Below, one piece after another: positions 18,069 to 26,048 of a stretch of DNA of 63,672 nucleotides (its first letter is position 1; each line of letters starts with the position of its first letter). Where the stretch lies: the NCBI GenBank assembly GCA_001509375.1, contig LGFT01000002.1:1-63672 (forward strand), read 5' to 3'. Source of the stretch: Methanothrix harundinacea. Its GTDB lineage: Archaea; Halobacteriota; Methanosarcinia; Methanotrichales; Methanotrichaceae. The notes under the pieces are model-generated. The model did not search any database. It worked only from the letters and a program-made list of their open reading frames with translations, and was not told the origin of the DNA. The position numbers were made by a program, and so were the translations under genes.

Positions 18069-18649
18069 CCTAATAGCTCCAGCACTCTCTCCATCCCCGC
18101 TCCCTCCCTGATCACCTTTCTCGCCGCGAGGTCGAAGAGGGTTGAGGGCCGGCCAAACCGCGACCTTCCCCCGTCCAGGATGACATCGACCTCGCTCGTG
18201 ATCTTCGGATCCAGCTCCTCGATGCTTGCAGGCGGCTTTTGGCCTGAGAGGTTAGCGCTCGTCGAGGTGATGGGGCCTATCATTCCGATCAGCTCCAGGG
18301 CCACAGGGTGGTCTGGGAACCTGATCCCCACCATAGGCGATCCAGCCGTCACGATGTCTAGAAGGTCCGGGCCCCTCTTGACGAGGATTGTGACCGGTCC
18401 CGGGAGCACCTTCCGAAGGAGGGAGAGGTCTTCTTCATCGATGGACGCCACCTGCTCCATCATCTCGAAGCTGGCGACGGCCACCGATAGGGGCATCGTA
18501 CGGTCTCGCCTCTTGATCTTGAAGATCCTCTCCACCGCCTCGGGGATGAAGACTGAAGCGCCGATACCGTAGACGGTCTCGGTGGGATAGACTGCCGTCC
18601 CTCCCCGAGCCAGAACCTCTGCCGCTTTGGCGACCGCCTTTTCAGTCAT
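18065..18649 (-). CDS. L-threonylcarbamoyladenylate synthase (Sua5/YrdC/TsaC family)
   Basis: The enzyme makes threonylcarbamoyl-AMP from threonine, bicarbonate and ATP, the first step of t6A37 formation in ANN-decoding tRNAs. The 194 residues show the YrdC core: GGTAVYPTETVYGIGA, the KIKRRDRTMPLSVAV segment, PGPVTILVKR, and SPMVGIRFPDHPVALELI with STSANLSGQKP. It is the short form without the extra Sua5 domain. The ATG at 18649 overlaps the aMBF1 stop (ATGA); an earlier in-frame start gives non-conserved sequence. TrmO and MtaB elsewhere in the window act on its final product. Confidence 0.94.
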   Translation of the reverse strand: MTEKAVAKAAEVLARGGTAVYPTETVYGIGASVFIPEAVERIFKIKRRDRTMPLSVAVASFEMMEQVASIDEEDLSLLRKVLPGPVTILVKRGPDLLDIVTAGSPMVGIRFPDHPVALELIGMIGPITSTSANLSGQKPPASIEELDPKITSEVDVILDGGRSRFGRPSTLFDLAARKVIREGAGMERVLELLG

Positions 18650-19131
18650 CTCTTCTTGATGAAGGCGATGTCGCCCAGGGTCAGACCCCTGCCGCCCTTG
18701 CCCGACTTCCATTCCTCGTCGCTCAGTTTATCGGTCAGCTTCACGTTCAGCTCACGTTCGAGCTTGATCCTCACCGAATCCTCGGGGATGATCTCGTGCC
18801 TCTCGATCTTTCTGATGAGGGAGGCCTTCTCCTTGATCTTGATCCCCAACTCTTCGGGGGTCAGGTCCATCCCCTCCCGGGCCTCTTTGACGATCCTGCC
18901 GTATTCGGGAACTATCTCTGGCATCTCCCTGAACTCGTCGCGGCGGGGCTTGGGCCTGGGCGGCGCCCTGAAGGCCCGCTCATGAGGAACGACCTTTCTG
19001 GGTACAGGCGAAAACTTATCTGCGACCTCTCCAAACCGGGCGCAGCTGTTGCAGACCTGCAGTTCAGATCCGTCGATCACCACTTTTCTTGGCTTGCCGG
19101 AGATCTCTGTACCGCATATCTCACACTGCAT
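18646..19131 (-). CDS. Multiprotein bridging factor aMBF1
   Basis: This 161-residue archaeal MBF1 homologue has an N-terminal zinc ribbon (CEICG, then CNSCARFG), a basic Pro-rich linker, and a Cro-type helix-turn-helix (MDLTPEELGIKIKEKASLIRKIERHEI) at about 88-120. In eukaryotes MBF1 bridges TBP and activators and guards against ribosome frameshifting. Archaeal aMBF1 binds ribosomes. It heads a four-gene minus-strand operon and shares the 59-bp upstream region with divergent pan. Confidence 0.94.
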   Translation of the reverse strand: MQCEICGTEISGKPRKVVIDGSELQVCNSCARFGEVADKFSPVPRKVVPHERAFRAPPRPKPRRDEFREMPEIVPEYGRIVKEAREGMDLTPEELGIKIKEKASLIRKIERHEIIPEDSVRIKLERELNVKLTDKLSDEEWKSGKGGRGLTLGDIAFIKKR

Positions 19132-19190
19132 ATTTGCTCATCTCGGAAAAGTTTAATAGCAGTCACCGTTAAATACGCTTTGGAGATCCC
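19132..19190. promoter_or_regulatory. Divergent promoter region of aMBF1 and pan
   Basis: Two TATA-like elements lie in this 59-bp gap. TTTAATAG (19152-19159) fits a pan start near 19180. On the minus strand GTATTTAA (19176-19169) fits an aMBF1 start near 19145. Both transcripts would have short leaders. Confidence 0.5.
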
Positions 19191-20411
19191 ATGGACGAAT
19201 CGCGAGTCGGCGCTGATTTTTCGCGCTACCTGATGGACAGGATGCGTCAGCTTGAGGAGAGAAACCTCGCTCTTCGAGAGCAGAAGGATCGGGTGGAGGG
19301 CGAAAAGCGCGTCATGGAGAACCAGAAGCTCAAGTTCGAGCGCGAGGTGAGAAAGCTGCGGAGCGAGCTTGAGCGTCTGAGGAGCGGGCCCCTGATTGTG
19401 GGCACGATCCTGGACGTTCTGGACGATAACCGGGTGGTGGTCAAGAGCAGCACAGGCCCTCGATTTGTCGTCAACGTCTCTCAGTTCATCGAGGGGGACC
19501 TCAGGCCCGGAACCAGAGTCGCATTGAACCAGCAGTCCTTCTCCGTTATGTTCGCCCTGCCATCATCCCACGATCCCGCCGTCTTCGGCATGGAGATCGA
19601 GTCTGCTCCTGATGTTGATTTCGGCCAGATTGGGGGGCTTGAAGACCAGATCTCAGAGATCAGAGAGATCGTGGAGCTGCCCCTGAAGAGGCCAGACCTC
19701 TTCGTCAAGGTGGGGATAGAGCCACCGAAGGGCGTTCTTCTCTACGGACCTCCAGGAACAGGAAAGACCCTTCTCGCGAAGGCCGTCGCCCGCAGCACCG
19801 AGGCGACATTCCTCAGGGTGGTGGGAAGCGAGCTCGTTCAGAAGTACATCGGGGAGGGCGCGAGGATGGTGAGGGAGCTCTTCGAGCTAGCCCAGAACAA
19901 GGCTCCCGCCATAATATTCGTCGACGAGCTGGACGCCATCGGGTCCAGGAGGATGGACGGGGCGACGAGCGGCGATCGCGAGGTTCAGAGAACCCTCATG
20001 CAGCTTCTGGCGGAGATGGACGGCTTCGACCCCCGGGGCGAGGTGAAGCTGATTGCGGCCACCAACAGGCCCGACATGCTCGACCCGGCCCTTCTTCGGC
20101 CAGGGCGGTTCGACAGGCTGATCTACGTTCCCCTGCCCAACAAGGAAAGCAGACGTTCGATCCTATCGATTCATACGGCCTGCATGAATCTCCACCCCGA
20201 TGTGGACCTGAAGCGGATCGCAGACTTAGCCGAGGGCGCCAGCGGTGCAGACCTGAAGGCCCTGGCGACGGAGGCCGGGATGTTCGCGATCCGCGAGGAG
20301 AGGGACGTCGTCTGCCACCGGGACTTCGAGAGGGCCCGCGCCAAGATCTCAGATTCACATTCCGAGACGACCAAAGAGGTCTCAGAGGTGGCCTTCGGCC
20401 AGTACGCCTGA
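19191..20411 (+). CDS. pan: Proteasome-activating nucleotidase PAN
   Basis: PAN is the hexameric AAA+ unfoldase that feeds the archaeal 20S proteasome. The 406 residues have an N-terminal coiled coil (about 12-66), an OB domain (about 67-135), Walker A GPPGTGKT at 186-193, Walker [12 protein letters not shown], and the second region of homology [20 protein letters not shown]. The C terminus is QYA. The penultimate Tyr of the proteasome-docking HbYX motif is present, but the hydrophobic residue before it is replaced by Gln. The two PAC2 genes in the window fit a proteasome theme. Confidence 0.96.
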   Translation: MDESRVGADFSRYLMDRMRQLEERNLALREQKDRVEGEKRVMENQKLKFEREVRKLRSELERLRSGPLIVGTILDVLDDNRVVVKSSTGPRFVVNVSQFIEGDLRPGTRVALNQQSFSVMFALPSSHDPAVFGMEIESAPDVDFGQIGGLEDQISEIREIVELPLKRPDLFVKVGIEPPKGVLLYGPPGTGKTLLAKAVARSTEATFLRVVGSELVQKYIGEGARMVRELFELAQNKAPAIIFVDELDAIGSRRMDGATSGDREVQRTLMQLLAEMDGFDPRGEVKLIAATNRPDMLDPALLRPGRFDRLIYVPLPNKESRRSILSIHTACMNLHPDVDLKRIADLAEGASGADLKALATEAGMFAIREERDVVCHRDFERARAKISDSHSETTKEVSEVAFGQYA

Positions 20412-20509
20412 TAGAGTTGCCGTTGGGGCCTTTTCGACACCATTTTTCTTGGCGGCAAAAGATCATAACGCAATCGTTTGGCTACACCTCAAACTTGGTG
20501 GGGTTTTTC

Positions 20510-21148
20510 ATGGAGGTTGAAACTCTGAAGAGGCTCGCCCTCCTCGGGGCGATGAAAAAAGACGTGACTTTATCGTCCTCGACCTTCGCATCATTGATCG
20601 GATCAAGCCCCCAGACGGCATTGGAGAGGCTCTCAGTCCTGGAGGAGGAGGGCTACATTGAAAGGGTCGTATCCAATGAGGGCCAGAGGGTGAGGATCAC
20701 CCATGAGGGCGTCCTGCGGCTGAAGGCGGAGTACAGGGACTACCAGAAGATCTTCGGTGAACTCCAGGTTGTGAGGATAAAAGGAAAGGTCGCTTCCGGC
20801 CTGGGGGAGGGACAGTACTACATATCCAGGGAGGGCTACATGAGGCAGTTTTCCGAGAAGCTCGGCTTCGATCCCTCACCCGGCACCCTGAACCTGCTAT
20901 TGGATGAGCCCTTCGCCCTCAGCGAATCCGATTTCAAGTCGGTCAGGATCGAGGGCTTCGAAGACGAGGGGAGAACCTTCGGAGCGTGCTGGTGCCGTCT
21001 CGCCAAGATCGACGGCATAAAGGGGGCCATCGTGCGGCCCGAGAGGACGAGCCGCACTGCCACCCTCCTGGAGCTGATTGCGCCCGTTAACCTGCGGAGG
21101 TCCCTGAGCCTTTCAGACGGCGACGAGGTGGATGTGATATTGGAATGA
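20510..21148 (+). CDS. ribK: CTP-dependent riboflavin kinase with N-terminal winged helix
   Basis: This archaeal enzyme phosphorylates riboflavin to FMN using CTP. The 212-residue product has an N-terminal winged helix (about 1-85, with LSSSTFASLIGSSPQTALERL) and a C-terminal DUF120 cradle-loop barrel. The barrel includes GKVASGLGEGQYYISREGY, FDPSPGTLNLLLDEP and the C-terminal VNLRRSLSLSDGDEVDVIL. The winged helix suggests that it also regulates transcription, as in related fusion proteins. The ATG at 20510 is chosen because the 31 residues before it are not conserved in character. Confidence 0.93.
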   Translation: MEVETLKRLALLGAMKKDVTLSSSTFASLIGSSPQTALERLSVLEEEGYIERVVSNEGQRVRITHEGVLRLKAEYRDYQKIFGELQVVRIKGKVASGLGEGQYYISREGYMRQFSEKLGFDPSPGTLNLLLDEPFALSESDFKSVRIEGFEDEGRTFGACWCRLAKIDGIKGAIVRPERTSRTATLLELIAPVNLRRSLSLSDGDEVDVILE

Positions 21149-21169
21149 AAGAATAAGATGCAAAAATAA

Positions 21170-21213
21170 AATGATTTATAAATAATTTAACCACTCATAA
21201 ATCCCTGTGACTT
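21170..21213 (+). promoter_or_regulatory. TATA-like element with no clear gene
   Basis: An AT-rich block with a good TATA match (TTTATAAATA at 21173-21182) lies between two convergent genes and points into the 3' end of the TPR gene. A transcript would start near 21205, close to an ATG at 21214, but the open frame that follows is the antisense of the TPR gene and looks non-coding. Confidence 0.35.
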
Positions 21214-21333
21214 ATGATACGATTCGTTGCCCTAAATGAACGAACCGCGGGATATCGCCAATTAGCACCCGACGGTGAAGGATCTCTTTCCGATAGCCAA
21301 GAAGTACGGGGCGTCCCCTCAAGTCAAAAAGAT

Positions 21334-22143
21334 CTACTTTCCGGGAACACCGGACCCTCCCCTCCTCTCCAACTCTTCCTGGTACTCCAGCGTCCTCAGC
21401 TTCATCTCCCGAGCCTCGGATTTTGTTGGGTCCAAGAGGATCACCCGATCGAAGGCCTCAATCGCTTCCTCGTACCTTTCGAGGGCCAGGAGGGCGATTC
21501 CCCTCACCATCCAGCCTGGGACGAAGTCGGGCATCGTCTCGACCAGCTCCTCGGCGAGATCCGCCACGGCATCGTACCTCTTCATCTTCGAGAGGGGTCC
21601 AAGCTTGTTGAACTTATAGCTGGGCTCCTCAGGTTCAAGCGTGAGGAGAAAGTCGAGGAAGTCGATGGTGGCCTGAAGGTCCCCTCGGTCGTAGATCGCC
21701 CCCGCGAGGTCGTTCCACTCTTCGGGGTCCCGGAGGCTCGGGGCTTGGCTGACGCCCTCCCGATACGTATCCTTCGCCTCGTCAATACGATCGAGGTTCC
21801 TGAGGGTCATCACCTTCGAGATCCAGCCCCGGACGTGGTCGGGCTTTGCCTCGATCGCCCTATCGAAGTACTCGATCGCCCCCTCGTCGTCGTTCTTGAG
21901 GGCTAATATCCCGCCCAGGAGGTCCAGAAGCTCCGGATCGTTGGGCTTAATCTCAACGGCCCTTTCTGCAGAGGCCCTTCCGTCGTCCAGCCTCCCCGCC
22001 CCCAGGTACGCGACCGCCAGCTTGTACCACGCTTCGACGTCGGACGGGTCGGCATCGACGAAGCTTTTGAAGAACTCCACAGCCTCCTCGAACCTGTCCG
22101 TGTGCATCAGGAAGATACCATCTTCAAACCTGCTTTCTGCCAT
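21334..22143 (-). CDS. TPR-repeat protein
   Basis: The 269-residue soluble protein contains about six tetratricopeptide repeats with the usual Trp/Gly/Tyr/Ala/Pro pattern, for example AWYKLAVAYLGAGRLDDG and AIEYFDRAIEAKPDHVRGW. TPRs mediate protein-protein contacts, and no partner can be named. I prefer the ATG at 22143 (MAESRFEDGIF), which follows GGAGG at 10 nt; an in-frame start 17 codons upstream exists. It is convergent with ribK and stands alone. Confidence 0.85.
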   Translation of the reverse strand: MAESRFEDGIFLMHTDRFEEAVEFFKSFVDADPSDVEAWYKLAVAYLGAGRLDDGRASAERAVEIKPNDPELLDLLGGILALKNDDEGAIEYFDRAIEAKPDHVRGWISKVMTLRNLDRIDEAKDTYREGVSQAPSLRDPEEWNDLAGAIYDRGDLQATIDFLDFLLTLEPEEPSYKFNKLGPLSKMKRYDAVADLAEELVETMPDFVPGWMVRGIALLALERYEEAIEAFDRVILLDPTKSEAREMKLRTLEYQEELERRGGSGVPGK

Positions 22144-22314
22144 ATAACTAGCGCCTCCGGGGACGAGCGATCCAACTCTTGCGAGCCCGGCCATGAGCTT
22201 GAAATCGTGAACTTGAATATCCGGCTCTGACTTCGCTTCGTTTCAGGTCGATTCCCATATTATAAAAACTTCTTCGCCGCCCCAATGATCGGGAGATATG
22301 TTCGGTCAGAACCT

Positions 22315-22983
22315 CTATGAAGGGGCCGAGCCCTCCCCCTCCTCCGCCACCATCCAGTTCGAGGCGTCGAGGACGACTCCCTCCCCGAAGATGGCGTCCC
22401 CAGATGAACCCTCAGCCACGTCCATCGCCCGCCGGGGCTTCCTCTTGACGACGACCATAGGCGGCTCGGGAAAGGGCTCCGAGAGGCTTCGGTATTTCCG
22501 GACGATTTCCTCGATCTCCCCCTCGTCGACGAGGCCGATCCGATCGATCACCTCCACCTGCTGCTGGAACCTCTCGATAGCCTCCTTCGATAAATTCTCT
22601 ATGAAGGGTATAGCCCCCTTTGAGCCCAAGATCCTTCCCTCTCCATCGATCCCATTTCTGTGAAGAGCCAGAATGGAATCCCCCGGCAGGTGCCCCTTCG
22701 ATTCTGCGCCGCATACCAGGAGGAACCGGAGGTTGGGGTTTGATATCAGATTTGCCACCACCTTCTCCACGCCGAGATTCTCGGTCTTGCAGGGGCCATA
22801 GATCGCCGCCCCCCTCGCCCTCAGGTTGCTTGCGAGAGTCACCACAGCAATCTGTGATCCGAGATCCTCCAGCCTGTAATCCCCCCTTATCGGCGGCCAA
22901 TTCTGGAGGTCGGAAGGCAGATTCTGGTCGTCTTCGGCGTGATCATCACGATTCGAACTGACGGAATCTTCGCCGGTCATCAT
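22315..22983 (-). CDS. MtrA homologue without membrane anchor
   Basis: MtrA is the corrinoid-carrying subunit of the Na+-pumping methyl-H4MPT:coenzyme M methyltransferase. These 222 residues contain the corrinoid domain: IYGPCKTENLGVEKVVANLI, LLVCGAESKGHLPGDS with the cobalt-ligand His98, and GSKGAIPFIENL. The C-terminal membrane helix of true MtrA is missing and is replaced by an acidic tail, so this protein should be cytoplasmic. No other mtr gene lies nearby. It may serve a soluble methyl transfer, like Methanosarcina MtxA. The first residues are acidic and poorly conserved, so the start is not certain. Confidence 0.87.
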   Translation of the reverse strand: MMTGEDSVSSNRDDHAEDDQNLPSDLQNWPPIRGDYRLEDLGSQIAVVTLASNLRARGAAIYGPCKTENLGVEKVVANLISNPNLRFLLVCGAESKGHLPGDSILALHRNGIDGEGRILGSKGAIPFIENLSKEAIERFQQQVEVIDRIGLVDEGEIEEIVRKYRSLSEPFPEPPMVVVKRKPRRAMDVAEGSSGDAIFGEGVVLDASNWMVAEEGEGSAPS

Positions 22984-23050
22984 GATCTGCGTGGGTTTAC
23001 TGGTTTAAATGATTTAACTGCCTACAACGGGCAATTTACAAGCAAGAAGG

Positions 23051-23149
23051 TTAAATATGAAAAAGACGACGCTTATACTAATTTGGAAAGTTCGATGATC
23101 TGGAGAGCTGGAACGCTACCGAGTTACAGAGGGAGAGGCTGACTGAAAA
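23051..23149 (+). promoter_or_regulatory. Promoter region of the winged-helix gene
   Basis: TTAAATAT at 23051-23058 is a good TATA box and predicts a start near 23080, giving a leader of about 70 nt. GGGAGAGG lies about 12 nt before the ATG at 23150. Confidence 0.5.
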
Positions 23150-23566
23150 ATGGCATCTTATGAGGAGCGAATTCTCAAGGCGATAGAAGATTCAGAAGTT
23201 GGGCTGACCACCGTGGACGTGGCAAAGCAGGCTGGGATCAGCAAAACCACGGCCATAAAGTACCTTTCAGTCCTGAAATCCGAAGGCAAATGTGAGTTCG
23301 TGGAGGTAGGGCCCTCAAAGCTATGGAGGTCCAGCGAGCCTAAAGAGGCGGCCATAATCCCTGAGAACGTCGAGTGTCTCGAGGATTTCGAGGCCGCACT
23401 GAAGAAGGGCAACGATTTGGAGATGGCATCTTTTAAGTTGTCGGTGGTAGCTCAGCTCGAGGAGATTTCTGATGACGTGACCATCTCCATGTCCTTCAAA
23501 GTTAAACCGGAGAAGGTGGAAACTTTCATGAACCTCATGAAGAAATGCGTACTTCAGACTGAGTAA
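23150..23566 (+). CDS. Winged-helix DNA-binding protein
   Basis: The 138-residue protein starts with a winged helix-turn-helix (residues about 5-60, LTTVDVAKQAGISKTTAIKYLSVL, then the wing KCEFVEVGPSKLW). A C-terminal domain of unknown type follows and ends near a Cys (MKKCVLQTE). It looks like a small archaeal transcription regulator. It lies 89 nt upstream of a KaiC/GvpD-like ATPase on the same strand, with a hairpin and a second TATA box between them, so it may be a functional partner with separate expression. Confidence 0.8.
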   Translation: MASYEERILKAIEDSEVGLTTVDVAKQAGISKTTAIKYLSVLKSEGKCEFVEVGPSKLWRSSEPKEAAIIPENVECLEDFEAALKKGNDLEMASFKLSVVAQLEEISDDVTISMSFKVKPEKVETFMNLMKKCVLQTE

Positions 23567-23582
23567 AGTCGGCCCCCGACTT
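23566..23582 (+). terminator. Perfect hairpin just after the winged-helix gene
   Basis: AAGTCGG and CCGACTT form perfect 7-bp arms around CCC, overlapping the last base of the TAA stop. It could slow or end transcription of the regulator gene, or be an operator for the next gene. No U-run follows. Confidence 0.4.
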
Positions 23583-23655
23583 GATGAGCATATCTAACTC
23601 TCGAAAATCAGCCTTAAATATGACATGTGCTAACAAGTAGCCCTGGAGATTTGGG

Positions 23656-25035
23656 ATGAAAAATATGCGGATACCGTCTGAAATCTTCGACTTCTTCGGG
23701 GTCGAAGAGGGTCAGACGCTTCTCGTAAAGGGGATGCCGGGCACCGGAAAGACGACCCTGGCTCTGGAGATTATGAACTCCGTCTGCAATAAGATGAACG
23801 GGATGTACATCTCCACCCGGGTAAACCCCCTTCGAGTCTACGGCATGTTCCCTTGGATCGACGAGATTATCCCATCCAATAACGTAGTAAACGCCACCCA
23901 AAAGATGCTCCTTGAAAGCCTAAAGAACGTATGCCAGGAGGGCTCCGGCTACGAGGTGGTCCTCGATTTCTTCAAGACATTTTTGGACCAGGCCGAGGAC
24001 ATGGACGACCCCATGATCGTCATCGACAGCTGGGACGCCGTCATAAACTACACAGCCCACCTCCTCGGAGACGCTCAGCACAGTCTAGAGCAGAACATAT
24101 GCGAGTTCGCCCGGGACATGGGAATTCACATGATCTTCGTGAGCGAGTCGGCGGATTTGATGCCCCTCGACTACATCGTCGACGGCGTTGCGACCCTGAG
24201 GAACGTCAGGATTACATCCTCCATATCCAGCGAAAGCCGTCCTGAAGGGATGACGACGAGGTATGCACGAGAGATCGAGCTGGACAAATTGAGGGGGGTG
24301 GAGATCAAACAGAAGGTGTACACCTGTACCCTTTATGGCGGAAGGTTCTGTTACTTCGAGCCTGCGTTCGGATATGTCAGCCCTCAGATACGGATCTTGA
24401 GCGATGGGGACAGGATAGCCGACCCATGCGACGACCGCATCTCCACAGGGATAAGCGACTTCGACAAGATCACTGGTGGCCTGGGTCTTGGTTCTTGCAA
24501 CGTCCTAGAAATCGATCACGGCGTCGGAAAGAGGTACTACCAGGTGCTGACGGCTCTCGCCTCAAACTCCGTCAAGAACGGAAAAGCGGTCCACATAGTT
24601 CCGAGCATCGGCTATCAGATCACTCCCCGAGATGTCTTTGTCCCCTCCAACGTGATGGTGCTGGAGCCGGGAGGCGATCGTGACCAGTGGTACGAGACTC
24701 TCTTCAAGCACTGGGACACCCTGAGAGAGAGGACGGGCCGGCCGATCCTCAACATTCTGGGCCTCGACTCGATGGAGTTCGCCTTCGGCTACGAGAGGAT
24801 GCTGAACGCCACCAGCCGCATGTTTCAAAAGTGGAAGGAGACCAGTGACGTCAACGTGGTGGTGGTGAAGTCGGGCCAGAAGAGCATAAGAATGACATCC
24901 CACATAGCTGACACCTACTTCGTCATCAAGGAGCTGAACGGGGGTCTCTGCACCTACGGCCTGATCCCCCGGACCGAGCCCCACTATATGGTCTGGGACA
25001 AGAGTAACAACATCAGGCTGATACCCATCGTTTGA
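23656..25035 (+). CDS. KaiC/GvpD-like RecA-fold ATPase
   Basis: The 459-residue protein has two RecA-like halves. The first is intact, with Walker A GMPGTGKT at 26-33 and a Walker B strand MIVIDSWDAV near 120. The second starts at about residue 262 (ISTGISDFDKITGGLGLGSC) but its P-loop is degenerate (DHGVGKRY). The layout resembles the regulator GvpD and KaiC-family signalling ATPases. There is no gas-vesicle gene here. A TATA box (TTAAATAT, 23614-23621) gives a leader of roughly 13 nt. It probably works in signalling together with the upstream winged-helix protein. Confidence 0.8.
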   Translation: MKNMRIPSEIFDFFGVEEGQTLLVKGMPGTGKTTLALEIMNSVCNKMNGMYISTRVNPLRVYGMFPWIDEIIPSNNVVNATQKMLLESLKNVCQEGSGYEVVLDFFKTFLDQAEDMDDPMIVIDSWDAVINYTAHLLGDAQHSLEQNICEFARDMGIHMIFVSESADLMPLDYIVDGVATLRNVRITSSISSESRPEGMTTRYAREIELDKLRGVEIKQKVYTCTLYGGRFCYFEPAFGYVSPQIRILSDGDRIADPCDDRISTGISDFDKITGGLGLGSCNVLEIDHGVGKRYYQVLTALASNSVKNGKAVHIVPSIGYQITPRDVFVPSNVMVLEPGGDRDQWYETLFKHWDTLRERTGRPILNILGLDSMEFAFGYERMLNATSRMFQKWKETSDVNVVVVKSGQKSIRMTSHIADTYFVIKELNGGLCTYGLIPRTEPHYMVWDKSNNIRLIPIV

Positions 25036-25083
25036 TTTCAGCCTATTGTCCGATTAAGGGCCTGCCCTTCTAGATATTCCATA

Positions 25084-25470
25084 TTACACCCAGTGGTCGC
25101 CCTCAGCCCCGATCTCCTTCTTCCAGATGGGGGCTCGTCTCTTAATCTCGTCGATGACGTATTCGCACCCCAGAAAGGCCGCTCGCCGGTGGGCCGCTGT
25201 GCAGACTATCAGGACGATCTCTTCCCCCACCGAGAGTGTTCCTATCCTGTGGATCATGTCAACGGACAACAGGTCGAACTTCTCCATCGCTTCCTTCTGG
25301 ATTGTCTTCAGCTCCTCCCTCGCCACCTCACAGTAGGCCTCCACCTCCATCCCCGAAATCCCATCGTCTCTGACGGTGCCCAGGAAGGATACAACGGCCC
25401 CCGCATCGGGCCGCTTCGCCCCCGCCAAAATCTCTTCGATTGCGATTCTCTCCTCGGTGATCTCGATCAA
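25084..25470 (-). CDS. moaE: Molybdopterin synthase catalytic subunit MoaE
   Basis: MoaE transfers sulfur from the MoaD thiocarboxylate to precursor Z to make molybdopterin, needed for the Mo/W formylmethanofuran dehydrogenase. The 128 residues show GAVVSFLGTVRD, EAYCEVAREEL, HRIGTLSVGEEIVLIV, AHRRAAFLGCEYVIDEIKRRAPIWKKE with the active-site Lys and Arg residues. I start it at TTG (25470), 7 nt after GGAGG and 16 nt after the MoaD stop; the longer open frame upstream runs into moaD. It is the last gene of the eight-gene operon that starts with ycaO. Confidence 0.93.
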   Translation of the reverse strand: MIEITEERIAIEEILAGAKRPDAGAVVSFLGTVRDDGISGMEVEAYCEVAREELKTIQKEAMEKFDLLSVDMIHRIGTLSVGEEIVLIVCTAAHRRAAFLGCEYVIDEIKRRAPIWKKEIGAEGDHWV

Positions 25471-25486
25471 GCCAAGGCCTCCGTTT

Positions 25487-25765
25487 TCATCCGCCGGAGA
25501 AGGGCGGGAGCAATGCCACCTCGTCCCCCTCCTCAAGAGCCGTCATCGAGAGATCAAGATGATCGATTCCCTTTCGGTTCCTGAGGATCGTCACACCATC
25601 GCCGACGGCCCCGTCAGAGCGGAATAGATCGCCTTCAAGCTCTGGATGAGAGAGAGAGATAGCTTTCAATAGGTCGCAGAGGGTGGAACCCTCTTCAAGC
25701 TCGACGCGATTCTTCTCGCCTGCGATCTCCCTGAACTTTGCAAAGGCCCTCACGAACACCCTCAT
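25487..25765 (-). CDS. moaD: MoaD/ThiS-family sulfur carrier protein (1)
   Basis: This 92-residue ubiquitin-fold protein ends in the required Gly-Gly (PPFSGG), the site of adenylation and thiocarboxylation. The N-terminal strand MRVFVRAFAKFREIAG and the EEGDEVALLPP segment are typical of MoaD. It lies directly upstream of moaE, so it is the likely molybdopterin synthase small subunit. A second carrier is encoded in the same operon at 27353. The single E1 in the operon could charge both. Confidence 0.92.
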   Translation of the reverse strand: MRVFVRAFAKFREIAGEKNRVELEEGSTLCDLLKAISLSHPELEGDLFRSDGAVGDGVTILRNRKGIDHLDLSMTALEEGDEVALLPPFSGG

Positions 25766-25775
25766 CTATTAAGCC

Positions 25776-26048
25776 TCATCTCTTCGCCCTCAACCTCTCA
25801 ATTTCCTCTTTCCCCTCGATCCTCATGACGAAGGTCCCATAGCAGGGCTTGGTGTAAGGGAAGATCACCTTCTCTTCCTCGATGCCGACGAGGAGCGGCG
25901 GAACTCCTATAAGGTGGACGTTGAAGATCCTGTAGCCTGGCGGGACCTCGACGGTATACTTGAAGTTCTTTTTTATGTACTCTCGCGCCTCTTTGAAGGA
26001 GCACTGGGACAGGAGTACCTCGTACTTCAACTCCTCGATACAGCTCAA
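25776..26048 (-). CDS. DUF1894 family protein (methanogen-specific)
   Basis: The 90-residue protein matches what I recall of DUF1894, a methanogen family of unknown function. It has MSCIEELKYEVLLSQCSF at the N terminus, PPGYRIFNVHLIGVPPLLVGI in the middle and FPYTKPCYGTFVMRIEG near the end. Cysteines at residues 3, 16 and in KPCYG are candidates for a metal or sulfur site. Its start overlaps the DUF1890 stop by 4 nt and its end lies 10 nt before moaD. The context points to sulfur transfer or cofactor work; the function is unknown. Confidence 0.8.
   Translation of the reverse strand: MSCIEELKYEVLLSQCSFKEAREYIKKNFKYTVEVPPGYRIFNVHLIGVPPLLVGIEEEKVIFPYTKPCYGTFVMRIEGKEEIERLRAKR

Noticed and set aside
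21214-21906. Open frame of 230 codons on the plus strand after the orphan TATA box
   Set aside because: Nearly all of it is antisense to the TPR gene, and the translation looks random. Only the promoter-like element is reported.
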